Source: Cellulomonas timonensis (GTDB lineage: Bacteria > Actinomycetota > Actinomycetes > Actinomycetales > Cellulomonadaceae). Taken from it: a stretch of DNA of 64,000 nucleotides. Positions within the stretch are counted from its first letter, which is position 1. Every line of letters begins with the position of its first letter. The notes beneath the pieces are model-generated. The model was not told the DNA's origin, did not search any database, and saw only the letters and a list, made by a program, of their open reading frames with translations. The stretch spans positions 62,001-126,000 of the forward strand of contig NZ_FCOT01000012.1 of assembly GCF_900046455.1 (NCBI RefSeq). The letters are read 5' to 3'. Positions 1-8,590 of this stretch are shown here, one piece after another. The translations under genes were made by a program, and so were the position numbers.

Positions 1-1
1 C

Positions 2-2632
2 GTCGCCGCGCTCGACCAGCACGGCGAGCTGGCACGCCACGCCGTGGAGGAGACCGGCCGCGGGGTGTTCGAGGACAAGGCCGTGAAGAACATCTTCGCG
101 TGCGAGCACGTCACGAACTCCATGCGCTCGCTCAAGACCGTCGGCGTGATCAGCCGCGACGACCTGAGCGGGATCACCGAGATCGCCGAGCCCGTGGGCG
201 TCATCTGCGCGATGACCCCGGTGACGAACCCGACGTCGACGGCGATCTTCAAGGCGCTCATCGCGCTGAAGACCCGCAACCCGATCATCTTCGCGTTCCA
301 CCCGAGCGCGCAGGCGTCCTCGGTGGCCGCCGCCAAGGTCGTGCGCGACGCGGCCGTGGCCGCTGGCGCCCCGGAGCACTGCGTCCAGTGGGTCGAGCAG
401 CCGTCGATGGAGGCCACCGGCCTGCTGATGAACCACCCGGGCGTCGCCCTCATCCTCGCCACCGGCGGGAACGCGATGGTCCGCGCCGCCTACTCGTGTG
501 GCAAGCCCGCCCTCGGCGTCGGCGCGGGAAACGTCCCCGCTTACATCGAGAAGTCCGCGAAGCTCAAGCGCGCGGTCAATGACGTGGTGCTGTCCAAGGC
601 CTTCGACAACGGCATGATCTGCGCCTCGGAGCAGGCCGTGATCCTGGACGACGAGATCTACGACGCCGCGATGGCCGAGTTCGCCACGCTGCACGCGTAC
701 CGGGTGAACGCCAAGGAGAAGGCGCTCCTCGAGAAGTTCATCTTCGGGGTGCAGGCGCAGGGCAAGAACTGCGGCGAGGCCAAGCTCAACGCCTCGGTCG
801 TGGGCCAGTCGCCCGCCTGGATCGCCGAGCACGCCGGCTTCACAGTCCCCGCCGAGACGTCGATCATCCTGGCCGAGGTCAGCGGTGTCGGCCCGCAGGA
901 GCCCCTCACCCGCGAGAAGCTCTGCCCCGTCCTCGCCGTGCTGCGCGCCGGCTCGACCGAGCAGGGCATCTCGTACGCCGAGCAGATGGTGGAGTTCGAC
1001 GGGCTGGGCCACAGCGCCGCGATCCACACGCAGGACGAGAAGCTGACCGAGGTCTACGGCAGCCGCGTCAAGGCGATCCGCGTCATTGCCAACGCGCCGT
1101 CCTCCCTGGGCGGGATCGGAGACATCTACAACGCCTTCATCCCGTCCCTGACGCTCGGCTGCGGCTCGTACGGCCACAACTCGGTCTCCAACAACGTCTC
1201 GGCGGTCAACCTGGTGAACATCAAGCGCATCGGCCGCCGGAACAACAACCTGCAGTGGCTCAAGGTCCCGGCCAAGACGTACTTCGAGCCGAACGCGATC
1301 CGCTACCTCGCGGACATGGCGGACGTCGAGCGCGTGACCATCGTGACCGACTCGACCATGACGACCCTCGGCTTCGTCGACCGCATTATCGAGGTCCTCA
1401 ACCGCCGCCCCAACAAGGTCGCGCTGCAGATCATCGACCAGGTCGAGCCCGAGCCGAGCGTGCGCACCGTCCAGGCGGGCGCCGCGCAGATGCGCCACTT
1501 CCGCCCCGACACGATCATCGCGCTGGGCGGCGGCTCGCCCATGGACGCCGCGAAGGTCATGTGGCTGCTGTACGAGCACCCGGAGATCGTCTTCTCCGAC
1601 CTCAAGCAGAAGTTCTTCGACGTCCGCAAGCGCGCGTTCAAGTTCCCGGTGCTGGGAGAGCTCGCCAAGCTCGTGTGCATCCCGACCACGTCCGGCACGG
1701 GCGCCGAGGTCACGCCGTTCGCCGTCATCTCGGACCCTGACGCGGGCAAGAAGTACCCGCTGGCCGACTACGCGCTCACGCCGACCGTCGCGATCATCGA
1801 CCCGGTGCTGACCGCGAAGATGCCCCGCTCGCTCGCCGCCGACTCCGGCTTCGACGCCCTGACGCACGCCACCGAGGCCTACGTCAGCGTCTACGCGAAC
1901 GACTTCACGGACGGCATGGCCCTGCAGGCCATCCGGCTCATCTTCGACAACCTGGCCGCCAGCGTGAACGGCGAGCCGGGCGCCCCGGACACGGCCGACG
2001 CCCGCGAGAAGATGCACAACGCGGGCACGATCGCCGGCATGGCGTTCGGCAACGCGTTCCTGGGCATCGTCCACGCCATGGCGCACGTGGTGGGCTCCAC
2101 GTTCCACCTGGTGCACGGCCGCACGAACGCGACCCTGCTGCCGCACGTGATCCGCTACAACGGCACCATCCCGACCAAGCTCACGAGCTGGCCGAAGTAC
2201 GAGCACTACGTCGCCCCGGAGCGGTTCCAGCAGATCGCCCAGACGCTGGGCCTGCCGGCCGAGACGCCGGAACAGGGCGTGGAGTCGTACGCGCTGGCCG
2301 TCGAGTCGCTGCGGGCGAAGGTCGGCATCCCGGCCTCGTTCCAGGCGCAGGGCGTGGACGAGCAGGAGTTCATCGGCCGCCTCGACGAGGTCGCGATGGG
2401 CGCCTACGAGGACCAGTGCGCCCCGGCGAACCCGCGGATGCCGATGCTCGCCGACATGAAGGACATCATGGCGGCGGCGTACTACGGCACCTCGCTGGAG
2501 GAGGTCCGCAGCCGACGCGAGCCGGTGGCGGCGCCCGCGAAGGCGTCGTCCGCGAAGGCAGCGGCAGCGGACGCGGCAGCCGAGGAGCCCGCGGCGGAGG
2601 CCGCAGCCGACAACGCGCCGGCCGCCTCCTGA
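2..2632 (+). CDS. adhE: bifunctional acetaldehyde-CoA/alcohol dehydrogenase, 5' end missing
   Basis: Converts acetyl-CoA to acetaldehyde to ethanol with NADH in fermentation. The frame is open from base 2, so the true start lies left of the window; 876 codons are visible against a family length near 870-900, so only a few tens of residues are missing. Residues about 1-430 are the aldehyde dehydrogenase half with the catalytic Cys in GMICASEQ (about residue 207). The rest is the iron-dependent alcohol dehydrogenase half, with GGGSPMDAAK for NAD binding and metal-ligand histidines in GIVHAMAHVVG and the following HGRTNA. The last 30 residues are an Ala/Glu-rich tail of no clear role. A strong hairpin follows directly. 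It could also use acetaldehyde released by the deoC aldolase, but that is inference. Confidence 0.95.
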   Translation, partial: VAALDQHGELARHAVEETGRGVFEDKAVKNIFACEHVTNSMRSLKTVGVISRDDLSGITEIAEPVGVICAMTPVTNPTSTAIFKALIALKTRNPIIFAFHPSAQASSVAAAKVVRDAAVAAGAPEHCVQWVEQPSMEATGLLMNHPGVALILATGGNAMVRAAYSCGKPALGVGAGNVPAYIEKSAKLKRAVNDVVLSKAFDNGMICASEQAVILDDEIYDAAMAEFATLHAYRVNAKEKALLEKFIFGVQAQGKNCGEAKLNASVVGQSPAWIAEHAGFTVPAETSIILAEVSGVGPQEPLTREKLCPVLAVLRAGSTEQGISYAEQMVEFDGLGHSAAIHTQDEKLTEVYGSRVKAIRVIANAPSSLGGIGDIYNAFIPSLTLGCGSYGHNSVSNNVSAVNLVNIKRIGRRNNNLQWLKVPAKTYFEPNAIRYLADMADVERVTIVTDSTMTTLGFVDRIIEVLNRRPNKVALQIIDQVEPEPSVRTVQAGAAQMRHFRPDTIIALGGGSPMDAAKVMWLLYEHPEIVFSDLKQKFFDVRKRAFKFPVLGELAKLVCIPTTSGTGAEVTPFAVISDPDAGKKYPLADYALTPTVAIIDPVLTAKMPRSLAADSGFDALTHATEAYVSVYANDFTDGMALQAIRLIFDNLAASVNGEPGAPDTADAREKMHNAGTIAGMAFGNAFLGIVHAMAHVVGSTFHLVHGRTNATLLPHVIRYNGTIPTKLTSWPKYEHYVAPERFQQIAQTLGLPAETPEQGVESYALAVESLRAKVGIPASFQAQGVDEQEFIGRLDEVAMGAYEDQCAPANPRMPMLADMKDIMAAAYYGTSLEEVRSRREPVAAPAKASSAKAAAADAAAEEPAAEAAADNAPAAS

Positions 2633-2666
2633 CCACGCGCCACTGACCGGCCCGCCCGGTCACCCT

Positions 2667-2708
2667 CACAGCGCCCCGCCCGCGTGTCGCACGCGGCGGG
2701 GCGCTGTG
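2667..2708 (+). terminator. strong hairpin after adhE
   Basis: CACAGCGCCCCGC pairs with GCGGGGCGCTGTG, and an inner CGCGT/ACGCG extends the stem with one bulged C; the loop is GTCGC. It sits 34 bases after the adhE stop. The artefact sequence begins one base later, as expected if reads failed at this hairpin. Confidence 0.7.
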
Positions 2709-2879
2709 CCTGTCTCCTATATCCATCTGACGCTGCCGACGTCCTCACGCGCGCGATTCATCCATGTAGTCGTCTCACGCACCAAATACAGACACCAGTA
2801 GTTGCCGTTCGACTTGTCATAATTCGTAATCAAAGCTATAGGAGACTCTCTCATTGTTTAGCATGACATTGTTATCCGC
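2709..2879. other. assembly artefact: Nextera-like adapter and low-quality sequence
   Basis: Bases 2710-2741 match the Illumina Nextera adapter, that is the reverse complement of the 19-bp transposon mosaic end (AGATGTGTATAAGAGACAG) followed by GACGCTGCCGACG, with three mismatches. What follows to about 2879 is AT-rich, has no coding frame, and is unlike everything around it. Native GC-rich sequence resumes in the middle of a lipoprotein signal peptide. No gene should be called here, and the adjacency of adhE to the downstream genes is not secured. Confidence 0.85.
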
Positions 2880-3371
2880 CCGCTCGCGGCCGCCGCCGCT
2901 GCTGTCCTCGCCCTCGCCCTCGCGGGCTGCGCCGAGGCCTCGACCACCATCGACGAGGCGCGAGACGGCGCCCAGACCGCCGTCGAGGAGGCGAAGGGCG
3001 CCGTCGACGAGGTGCGCGCCGCTGTCGACTCCGCGCGTGACGGCCTCGCCAAGGCGCGCACGGCCGCCGAGGACGCCCGCGCCGAGCTCGAGCAGCTCGA
3101 CGCGAGCGCCCGCGACTCCGCACAGGACGCGGTGGCGCGTGCGAGCTCGGCGATGGACGACGCGTCCGCCGCGCTCGACGAGGCGGCGACTGACGGCTCC
3201 GCGACGGCGAAGGAGCAGCTCGCCGCGGCCGAGACGGCACTGGAGGACGCCCGCGCTGACGTCGAGAAGGCCGCCGGGGCTGCCGACGGCACGGCGCGCG
3301 CGGCGCTGGACGAGTTGTCCGCACGGGTCGACGAGCTACGCCAGAAGGTCGAGCAGGCGAGCGCCCAGTAG
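2880..3371 (+). CDS. Ala/Glu-rich coiled-coil lipoprotein, start codon lost
   Basis: The frame from 2880 reads a hydrophobic signal segment ending in a lipobox (LALAGC, Cys at about residue 17 of the visible part), then about 145 residues of heptad-like Ala/Asp/Glu/Lys sequence (repeats such as ARAALDELSARVDELR) that should form a long coiled coil outside the membrane. The mature protein looks complete. The first few signal-peptide codons and the start codon are replaced by the artefact: the frame runs back only to a TAG at 2859 with no ATG, GTG or TTG in between. Function unknown; surface-anchored coiled-coil lipoproteins of this kind are common in actinobacteria. Confidence 0.7.
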   Translation, partial: PLAAAAAAVLALALAGCAEASTTIDEARDGAQTAVEEAKGAVDEVRAAVDSARDGLAKARTAAEDARAELEQLDASARDSAQDAVARASSAMDDASAALDEAATDGSATAKEQLAAAETALEDARADVEKAAGAADGTARAALDELSARVDELRQKVEQASAQ

Positions 3372-3501
3372 CCCGAGCACCCAGAGCACAACCGCGCAGT
3401 GGCCGCAGTGGACGTCCGCCCGCGGCGGATTCACCCAGACGCGTGCACGCTCATGCGGCCCGAAGTGTCACGGAAGCGCCCTCGCCTGCCGATCAGAGGG
3501 C

Positions 3502-3630
3502 ATGGGAGTCCCTCGGGCTGAGCGCGTCGCACGACGGCGCCACGTCGACTGGTGGGTGCTCAGCGCCTGGCTGTCGCTCGGCCTGCTGGTCCTGGGCGGC
3601 CTGACCGCCGCGGCGGGCGTGGGCGTCTAG
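3502..3630 (+). CDS. small single-pass membrane protein (42 aa)
   Basis: Starts MGVPRAERVARRR, a basic N-terminus, followed by WWVLSAWLSLGLLVLGGLTAAAG, one clear transmembrane helix, and ends at TAG. The positive-inside rule puts the N-terminus in the cytoplasm. There is no recognised family and no strong ribosome binding site, although GATCAGAGGGC lies just upstream. The charge pattern and intact helix favour a real small gene, but it could be a chance frame. Confidence 0.4.
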   Translation: MGVPRAERVARRRHVDWWVLSAWLSLGLLVLGGLTAAAGVGV

Positions 3631-3669
3631 CGCCCACGCCCGTGAGCACGTGGCGTTGCTCGTCGCGGC

Positions 3670-4296
3670 TCAGGAGCCGTCGCGCAGGTCGCCGAGCCGC
3701 GCCTGGGTGAACGCCACCTGGTCGAAGGCGATGGCGCACCCGTCGCCGGTGGGCGACTGCGCCTCGAAGCCGAGCTGCAGCGCGCCAGCCGGGTCGTCGA
3801 GCGCGAAGAAGCGGATCAGCCGCCATACCTCCCCGTCGAGGGACGCGTGGTAGGCGAAGGCCTGGTCGATCCGGGAGACGCGCAGCCACACCGACCGCCC
3901 GTCCACCACGAACCCGTTCGCGTCGTCGGCCACATCGCGGCACACCACGGAGACGACCATCGGCTCGGCGTCGGGCGAGTACTCGAAGCAGAACTTGGCC
4001 CAGTGCCGCTCGTCGACCCAGAGCAGCAGGACGCCGGCGTCGAAGGTGGCGGCGAAGTCGACGCTCACGCGCGCGCTGAGCTGGAAGTCGCCGGCGGGCG
4101 GCGCGCCCAGGAGCGTGACGGCGTTGAGCATCGACTCCGCGTTCAGCGCGGACCCGGAGCCGGGGTCGACGAAGATGTCGCTGTGCGGCAGGGCAGTCAC
4201 CCGCACCGTGCCGGCCGCGTTGTCCACGGCCCAGGACGAGCCCGCCGAGGGCGTCAGCGGGAAAGGCAGGCCGGGGACGTGCTGCGCTGTGGTCAT
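3670..4296 (-). CDS. DUF1349 (concanavalin-like) family protein
   Basis: 208 residues from ATG at 4296. The pattern of Trp and aromatic residues (VDERHWAKFCFEYSPDAEP, then WRLIRFFAL, then FEAQSPTGDGCAIAFDQV) is that of the DUF1349/YesU-like beta-sandwich family, which resembles carbohydrate-binding lectin folds. No signal peptide is visible, so it is probably cytoplasmic. The longer frame upstream overlaps the exporter gene and lacks family character, so the ATG before TTAQHVPG is taken. The substrate is unknown. Confidence 0.8.
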   Translation of the reverse strand: MTTAQHVPGLPFPLTPSAGSSWAVDNAAGTVRVTALPHSDIFVDPGSGSALNAESMLNAVTLLGAPPAGDFQLSARVSVDFAATFDAGVLLLWVDERHWAKFCFEYSPDAEPMVVSVVCRDVADDANGFVVDGRSVWLRVSRIDQAFAYHASLDGEVWRLIRFFALDDPAGALQLGFEAQSPTGDGCAIAFDQVAFTQARLGDLRDGS

Positions 4297-4351
4297 GGGG
4301 TCACTCTCACGTGGTGTCGGGGACCGCACGACGGCGCCGCGCGGGAGGTTC

Positions 4352-5629
4352 CTAGGTGGTCCAGCCGCCCGAGCGGTAGGCCGGCGTGGCGAGCACGAGC
4401 ACGAGCAGCGCCACGGCCGCGGAGCCGGCCATGACGATCGCCATCGCGAGGGTGTCGCCGCCGAGCACGCCCACCAGCGGGCTGACGGTGCCGGACACAC
4501 CGGCCTGCGTCGCGCCGATGAACGCCGCCGCGGTGCCCGCGATCGCCCCGTGCCGGCCCAGGGCGAGCGCGGACGCATTGGGCGGGGTGAAGTTGACCAG
4601 CGCGAGCAGCATCCACAGCACGACGAGCAGCGCGGGCAGCCCGCCGGCGCCGGTGAGCGCGAGCACGAGCAGCAGGACGGTCAGCCCGAACGACATGGGC
4701 AGCACGATCCGGATGATGCGGATCGGCGCGTACTTGCGCACGAGTGACGCGTTGACCTGGGCGCCGAGCACGAGCCCGACGCCATTGACGGCGAAGACGA
4801 GCGCGAACTGGTTCGCGCTGAGGCCGTAGCCCTCGCGCAGCACGAACGGCGAGCCGACCACGTAGCTCATGAGCACCGCGGCGCCGAGGCCCGGGAGCAC
4901 CGCGAGCGCCACGAAGTGCCGATCGCGCAGCAGCGTCGCGTAACCGGCGATCGCGGCCCGCAGCCCGCCGTCCCGGCGTCGCTCGACGGGCAGCGACTCC
5001 GGCATCCGCCGCCAGACCACCACCCAGAGCGCCGCCCCGAACACCGCCAGTGCGACGAACACCCCTCGCCAGCCGGCGAATCCGGCGATGAGGCCGCCGA
5101 TCGTCGGGGCGAACAGGGGCGCCACGCCGATGACCAGCATGAGGCGGGACAGCAGCCGGGACGCGTCCGACCCGACGAAGCGGTCGCGGATGAGCGCCAT
5201 CGCGACGACGGAGGCCGACGCGTTGAAGAACCCCTGCAGGACGCGCAGCGCGATGAGCGGCACGATGCCGGGCGCGATGGCGCACAGCAGGGAGGTGACC
5301 CCGTGCAGCGCGACGCCGATGAGCACCGGGAGCCTGCGGCCGAGCCGGTCGGAGGCGGGGCCGATGACGAGCTGGCCGACGGCGCCGCCGAGCAGCATGC
5401 CGGTCATGGTGAGCTGGGCGCCGGTGGCGGTGGCGCCGAGGTCGCGTGCGACGTCGGGCAGCGACGGCAGGTAGAGGTCGGTGGACACGGCCGGCAGCGC
5501 GCACATCGCGCCGAGCAGGGGCACGTACTTGGCGTTGGGGACGTAGGCGGGTGCGCCGGGCGCGCCTCCGGGCGCCGCGGGCGCGCCGGTGGGCTCAGGG
5601 GGCAGGGCAGGGGTGGAGCGGCTGGTCAT
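4352..5629 (-). CDS. Bcr/CflA-type multidrug efflux MFS transporter
   Basis: About 425 residues with 12 predicted transmembrane helices after a Pro/Ala-rich cytoplasmic N-terminus. The start of the core (LPAVSTDLYLPSLPDVARDLG) and the loop GPASDRLGRRLPVL, with its DRxGRR motif, are the Bcr/CflA signature, so a drug/H+ antiporter at the cytoplasmic membrane is expected. The start could also be the ATG at 5638, three codons earlier. It faces away from the SRAP gene, sharing a gap of under 90 bases with it. The substrate cannot be read from sequence; bicyclomycin, chloramphenicol or sulfonamides are typical. Confidence 0.9.
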   Translation of the reverse strand: MTSRSTPALPPEPTGAPAAPGGAPGAPAYVPNAKYVPLLGAMCALPAVSTDLYLPSLPDVARDLGATATGAQLTMTGMLLGGAVGQLVIGPASDRLGRRLPVLIGVALHGVTSLLCAIAPGIVPLIALRVLQGFFNASASVVAMALIRDRFVGSDASRLLSRLMLVIGVAPLFAPTIGGLIAGFAGWRGVFVALAVFGAALWVVVWRRMPESLPVERRRDGGLRAAIAGYATLLRDRHFVALAVLPGLGAAVLMSYVVGSPFVLREGYGLSANQFALVFAVNGVGLVLGAQVNASLVRKYAPIRIIRIVLPMSFGLTVLLLVLALTGAGGLPALLVVLWMLLALVNFTPPNASALALGRHGAIAGTAAAFIGATQAGVSGTVSPLVGVLGGDTLAMAIVMAGSAAVALLVLVLATPAYRSGGWTT

Positions 5630-5711
5630 CGCGGCCATGCTCTCATCGACGGCCGACCTCTTGCGAATCGATTCGCCCGCTCGTGTCGGAGCCATCCGCC
5701 ACACTGGGGTG

Positions 5712-6452
5712 ATGTGTGGTCGATATGCCTCCTTCCGCCGGGTCCAAGCGCTGGAAGACGCGTTCCGCATCGCCGAGGTGGCACAGGACGCGCGCCTGCT
5801 CCCCGAGTCCTGGAACGTCGCGCCCACCGATCCGGTGCGCATGGTCGTCGAGCGCGCGGACCGCGAGACAGGCGAGATCAGCCGCCAACTCCAGGCGGCG
5901 CGGTGGGGGCTCGTGCCGTCCTGGGCGAAGGATCCCTCGATCGGCAACCGGATGATCAACGCGCGCGCCGAGACCCTGCTGGACAAGGGCTCCTACCGCA
6001 AGGCCTTCGCGCAGCGCCGCGCGCTGCTGCCCGCCGACGGGTACTACGAGTGGCAGCGTCCAGGGCCGGGCGCGCTGACCAAGGCCAAGCAGCCGTTCTA
6101 CATCCACCCCGCCGAGGATGAGCCGCTCGCCCTCGCCGGCCTCTACGAGTTCTGGCGCGACCCCGCCAAGGCCCCCGACGACCCGAGCCGCTGGCTCGTG
6201 ACCACCACCGTCATCACCACCGACGCCAGCGAGCCGCTCGCGCACATCCACGACCGGCAGCCGCTCATGCTGCGCCCCGAGGCGTGGGACGCGTGGCTCG
6301 ACCCGGCGGTGGGCGCCGACGACGCGGCCGACCTGCTGCGGGCCCCCGCCCCGACACTCGTGGCGACGGAGGTCTCCACACGCGTCAACAAGGTGGGCAA
6401 CAACGGGCCCGAGCTGATCGAGCCCGAGGAGCCGTCCGCCACGCAGGGCTGA
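5712..6452 (+). CDS. SRAP domain protein (YedK/HMCES family)
   Basis: 246 residues starting MCGRYASF. Cys2, exposed after removal of Met1, is the residue that forms the thiazolidine link with abasic sites in single-stranded DNA. Other family residues are present: the WGLVPSWAKD and MINARAETL block, Glu in YYEWQ, and His in AHIHDRQPLML. The protein shields abasic sites and acts in DNA damage tolerance. The ATG at 5712 is chosen because Cys must be residue 2; the longer upstream frame is not credible. A weak CACACT -10-like hexamer lies 6 nt upstream. Confidence 0.92.
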   Translation: MCGRYASFRRVQALEDAFRIAEVAQDARLLPESWNVAPTDPVRMVVERADRETGEISRQLQAARWGLVPSWAKDPSIGNRMINARAETLLDKGSYRKAFAQRRALLPADGYYEWQRPGPGALTKAKQPFYIHPAEDEPLALAGLYEFWRDPAKAPDDPSRWLVTTTVITTDASEPLAHIHDRQPLMLRPEAWDAWLDPAVGADDAADLLRAPAPTLVATEVSTRVNKVGNNGPELIEPEEPSATQG

Positions 6453-6494
6453 CCGACGGTCGCGCGCTCAGCCTCGCGTTCAAGCCTCGCGCGC

Positions 6495-7577
6495 TCAGGC
6501 CTCGCGCAGCAGCACCGGCGCGATCGGCCCGATGCCCGCGAGGTCCCGGGTCGGCTGCTGCTCCGCCGCGAACCGCGGGTCGGAGGCCAGCAGCGCGGCC
6601 GTCGAGCCGTCAGTGAGCACCGTGCTCGGCTCCGCGATGTCCGTGAGCCGCGCCGCGAGGTTCACCGACGGCCCGAACACATCGCCGAACCGGGACAGCA
6701 CCCGCCCCCACACGAACCCGACGCGCACCGGCGTCACCCCGCGCGCCCCCTCGGCCAGCCCGCCGGCGCCCTTCTCCCGCTCGACGTCGAGGTCCCCGCC
6801 CAGCACCCGGGCCAGGCCCAAGGCCACCCGCGCGCCCGTCTGCACGTCGTCCGCGACGAACAGCACCGCGTCGCCGATGGTCTTCACCACCCGGCCGCCC
6901 GCGTTGGTGACCACGTCCCGCGCGACCGTCTCGAAGCGCTGCACGAACTCGCTCAGGTCGGTGGAGCCCAGGCCCGCGGTGCGCCGCGTGAACGACACCA
7001 TGTCGGCGAACCCGACGGCACGGGCCAGCGGCAGCGCCGCCGGGTCGGGGCGCTCGTCGCGCTGGTGGGCGAACTCCGCGGACAGCCGCCCGGCGATCGC
7101 CGCGAGCTGCCGGCGCCATGAGTGCACGAGCTGCGACTCGAGCAGCGGCGCGATGTCGGCGAGCTGGTCCAGCACGAGCAGCCGCGCCGAGATGTCGTCG
7201 AGGCTGTGCCGTCGGGCGAGGTCCTCCACGAGCGCCTCGACCTGCCACAGCGCCAGGCGGTCGCTCGTGTGGCCCAGCGCGCGGGTCAGGGAGATCGCGG
7301 TGCGCCTGTCCACCCCGTGCAAGCGCTGCAGATCGGCCCACCGGCCCACGGCCGCCGCGTCCTGCTGGGTGAAGACCACCTCATCCGCCGACGGGTGCGG
7401 CAGGCCCAGCGTCTGCCAGTACAGCCGCACGAGGTCCAGGTCGATGCCGACCTGCTCGGCGAGGTCCCGCAGCGTCAGCGTGCGCGGGCCGCCGAGCAGC
7501 TCGTCGTCCAGCTCGTCCAGCGTCGACGGACGCCCCGGCTCTCCCACTGCGTCGTGCTCGACTCTTTCACCCGCCAC
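6495..7577 (-). CDS. class III adenylate cyclase with N-terminal regulatory domain
   Basis: 360 residues from GTG at 7577. The catalytic homology domain occupies about residues 185-345: the metal-binding Asp in VGFADMVSFT, the substrate-selecting Lys and second metal Asp in VVKTIGDAVLF, and the transition-state Asn/Arg in FGPSVNLAARL, so it should be active and make cAMP. The first 180 residues are a helical region resembling the autoinhibitory, pH-sensing domain of the Rv1264 type, preceded by an HTH-like stretch (LRDLAEQVGIDLDLVRLYW). No membrane helix is seen, so the enzyme is soluble. It lies 15 bases after birA but has its own -10 hexamer. Confidence 0.9.
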   Translation of the reverse strand: MAGERVEHDAVGEPGRPSTLDELDDELLGGPRTLTLRDLAEQVGIDLDLVRLYWQTLGLPHPSADEVVFTQQDAAAVGRWADLQRLHGVDRRTAISLTRALGHTSDRLALWQVEALVEDLARRHSLDDISARLLVLDQLADIAPLLESQLVHSWRRQLAAIAGRLSAEFAHQRDERPDPAALPLARAVGFADMVSFTRRTAGLGSTDLSEFVQRFETVARDVVTNAGGRVVKTIGDAVLFVADDVQTGARVALGLARVLGGDLDVEREKGAGGLAEGARGVTPVRVGFVWGRVLSRFGDVFGPSVNLAARLTDIAEPSTVLTDGSTAALLASDPRFAAEQQPTRDLAGIGPIAPVLLREA

Positions 7578-7584
7578 GAGGTCG

Positions 7585-7590
7585 AGAGTA
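7585..7590 (-). promoter_or_regulatory. -10 hexamer (TACTCT) for leaderless cyclase transcript
   Basis: TACTCT lies 7 nt before the GTG start, in the 15-base gap between birA and the cyclase gene. This placement puts transcription start at the start codon, so the cyclase can be made independently of birA. Confidence 0.5.
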
Positions 7591-7592
7591 GA

Positions 7593-8462
7593 TCACCCGC
7601 CTGCGCGCACGTGACGCACGTCACCGGCCAGCACCTGGTGCTCGGCCCCGTTGTCGTCCACCACCACCAGCGCGCCCTCGTGATCGAGGCGGCGGGCCAC
7701 ACCGAGCACCTCGCGGCCGCCCGGCAGCTCGACCCGCACCCGGTCGCCGAGCGTCGCGCACACCGCGGCGACCTCCTCGGCGAGCCCCGAGGCCTCCGCG
7801 TCGCCGCCGTGCGAGCGCCACCTGTCGAGCGTGTCCGCGAGCGAGGACACCAGCGCCACCAGCAGCAGCTCGCGGTCCTGCTCGCCGCCGCCCGCCACCC
7901 GCAGGGACGTCGCGCTCGGCACCACCAGCTCATCAGCGGCCTGCGAGACGTTGATGCCGATGCCCAGCACGATCACGTCGCCCTCGGGCGTGCGCACCAG
8001 CTCGGTGAGCACCCCGCCGAGCTTGCGCAGCGTCCCCCAGCCCGGCACCTCGCTGCCATCCGCCGCATGCACCATCACGTCATTCGGCCACTTGAGCGCC
8101 GCTGCCACCCCGGCGGTGGCGCGCAGCGCGTGCACGGCGCCGAGCCCGGCGACCAGCGGGATCCACCCGTAGCTCGTGGGGGGGCCGCTGGGGCGCAGCG
8201 CGAACGACGCCGTCAGCGCCGCGCGCGGCGGGGTCTCCCAGGTGCGGCCGGCGCGGCCCCGGCCGTGCTCCTGGTGGTCGGCCACGAGGAGGCTGCCGTC
8301 AGGCCATGCGGCGGGGTCGGCGCGGACCGCCGCGACCAGGTCGGTGTTGGTCGACCCGGTGCGCTCCACCACCTCCACGCGGCGCAGCGGGCCCGCGGGG
8401 GCCAGCAGCAGGTCGCGTAGGACGGAGGCGCGCAGCGGCCGGCGCTCAGTCTGTTCAGCCAT
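7593..8462 (-). CDS. birA: biotin-[acetyl-CoA carboxylase] ligase
   Basis: 289 residues. Motifs in order: [10 protein letters not shown], the biotinyl-AMP loop [21 protein letters not shown], and GIGINVSQ, followed by a small C-terminal SH3-like domain. There is no N-terminal winged helix, so this is a group I ligase that does not itself repress biotin genes. It activates biotin to biotinyl-AMP and attaches it to the carrier Lys of the carboxylase alpha chain (encoded at 14584-16377). It is divergent from accD. The ATG at 8462 is chosen because the family N-terminus ([13 protein letters not shown]) follows closely. Confidence 0.93.
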   Translation of the reverse strand: MAEQTERRPLRASVLRDLLLAPAGPLRRVEVVERTGSTNTDLVAAVRADPAAWPDGSLLVADHQEHGRGRAGRTWETPPRAALTASFALRPSGPPTSYGWIPLVAGLGAVHALRATAGVAAALKWPNDVMVHAADGSEVPGWGTLRKLGGVLTELVRTPEGDVIVLGIGINVSQAADELVVPSATSLRVAGGGEQDRELLLVALVSSLADTLDRWRSHGGDAEASGLAEEVAAVCATLGDRVRVELPGGREVLGVARRLDHEGALVVVDDNGAEHQVLAGDVRHVRAGG

Positions 8463-8577
8463 GGGGCCATCATGTCTCGCCGGGCAGCGGGCGCCCAGAC
8501 GGCGCTTGTGGGAACCCGACGACACGACGCGCACATCCCCGTGACCGGACTGCACGTGCCGGACACGCGCGGACATC

Positions 8578-8583
8578 TAGTCT
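8578..8583 (+). promoter_or_regulatory. -10 hexamer (TAGTCT) for leaderless accD transcript
   Basis: TAGTCT sits 7 nt before the accD GTG, and no purine-rich ribosome site lies between. Transcription and translation probably start at the same base. Confidence 0.5.
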
Positions 8584-8590
8584 CGGTCGG

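Noticed and set aside
2742-2879. AT-rich stretch considered as promoter, attachment site or horizontally acquired DNA
   Set aside because: It begins with a near-exact sequencing adapter and breaks a gene, so artefact is the simpler reading.
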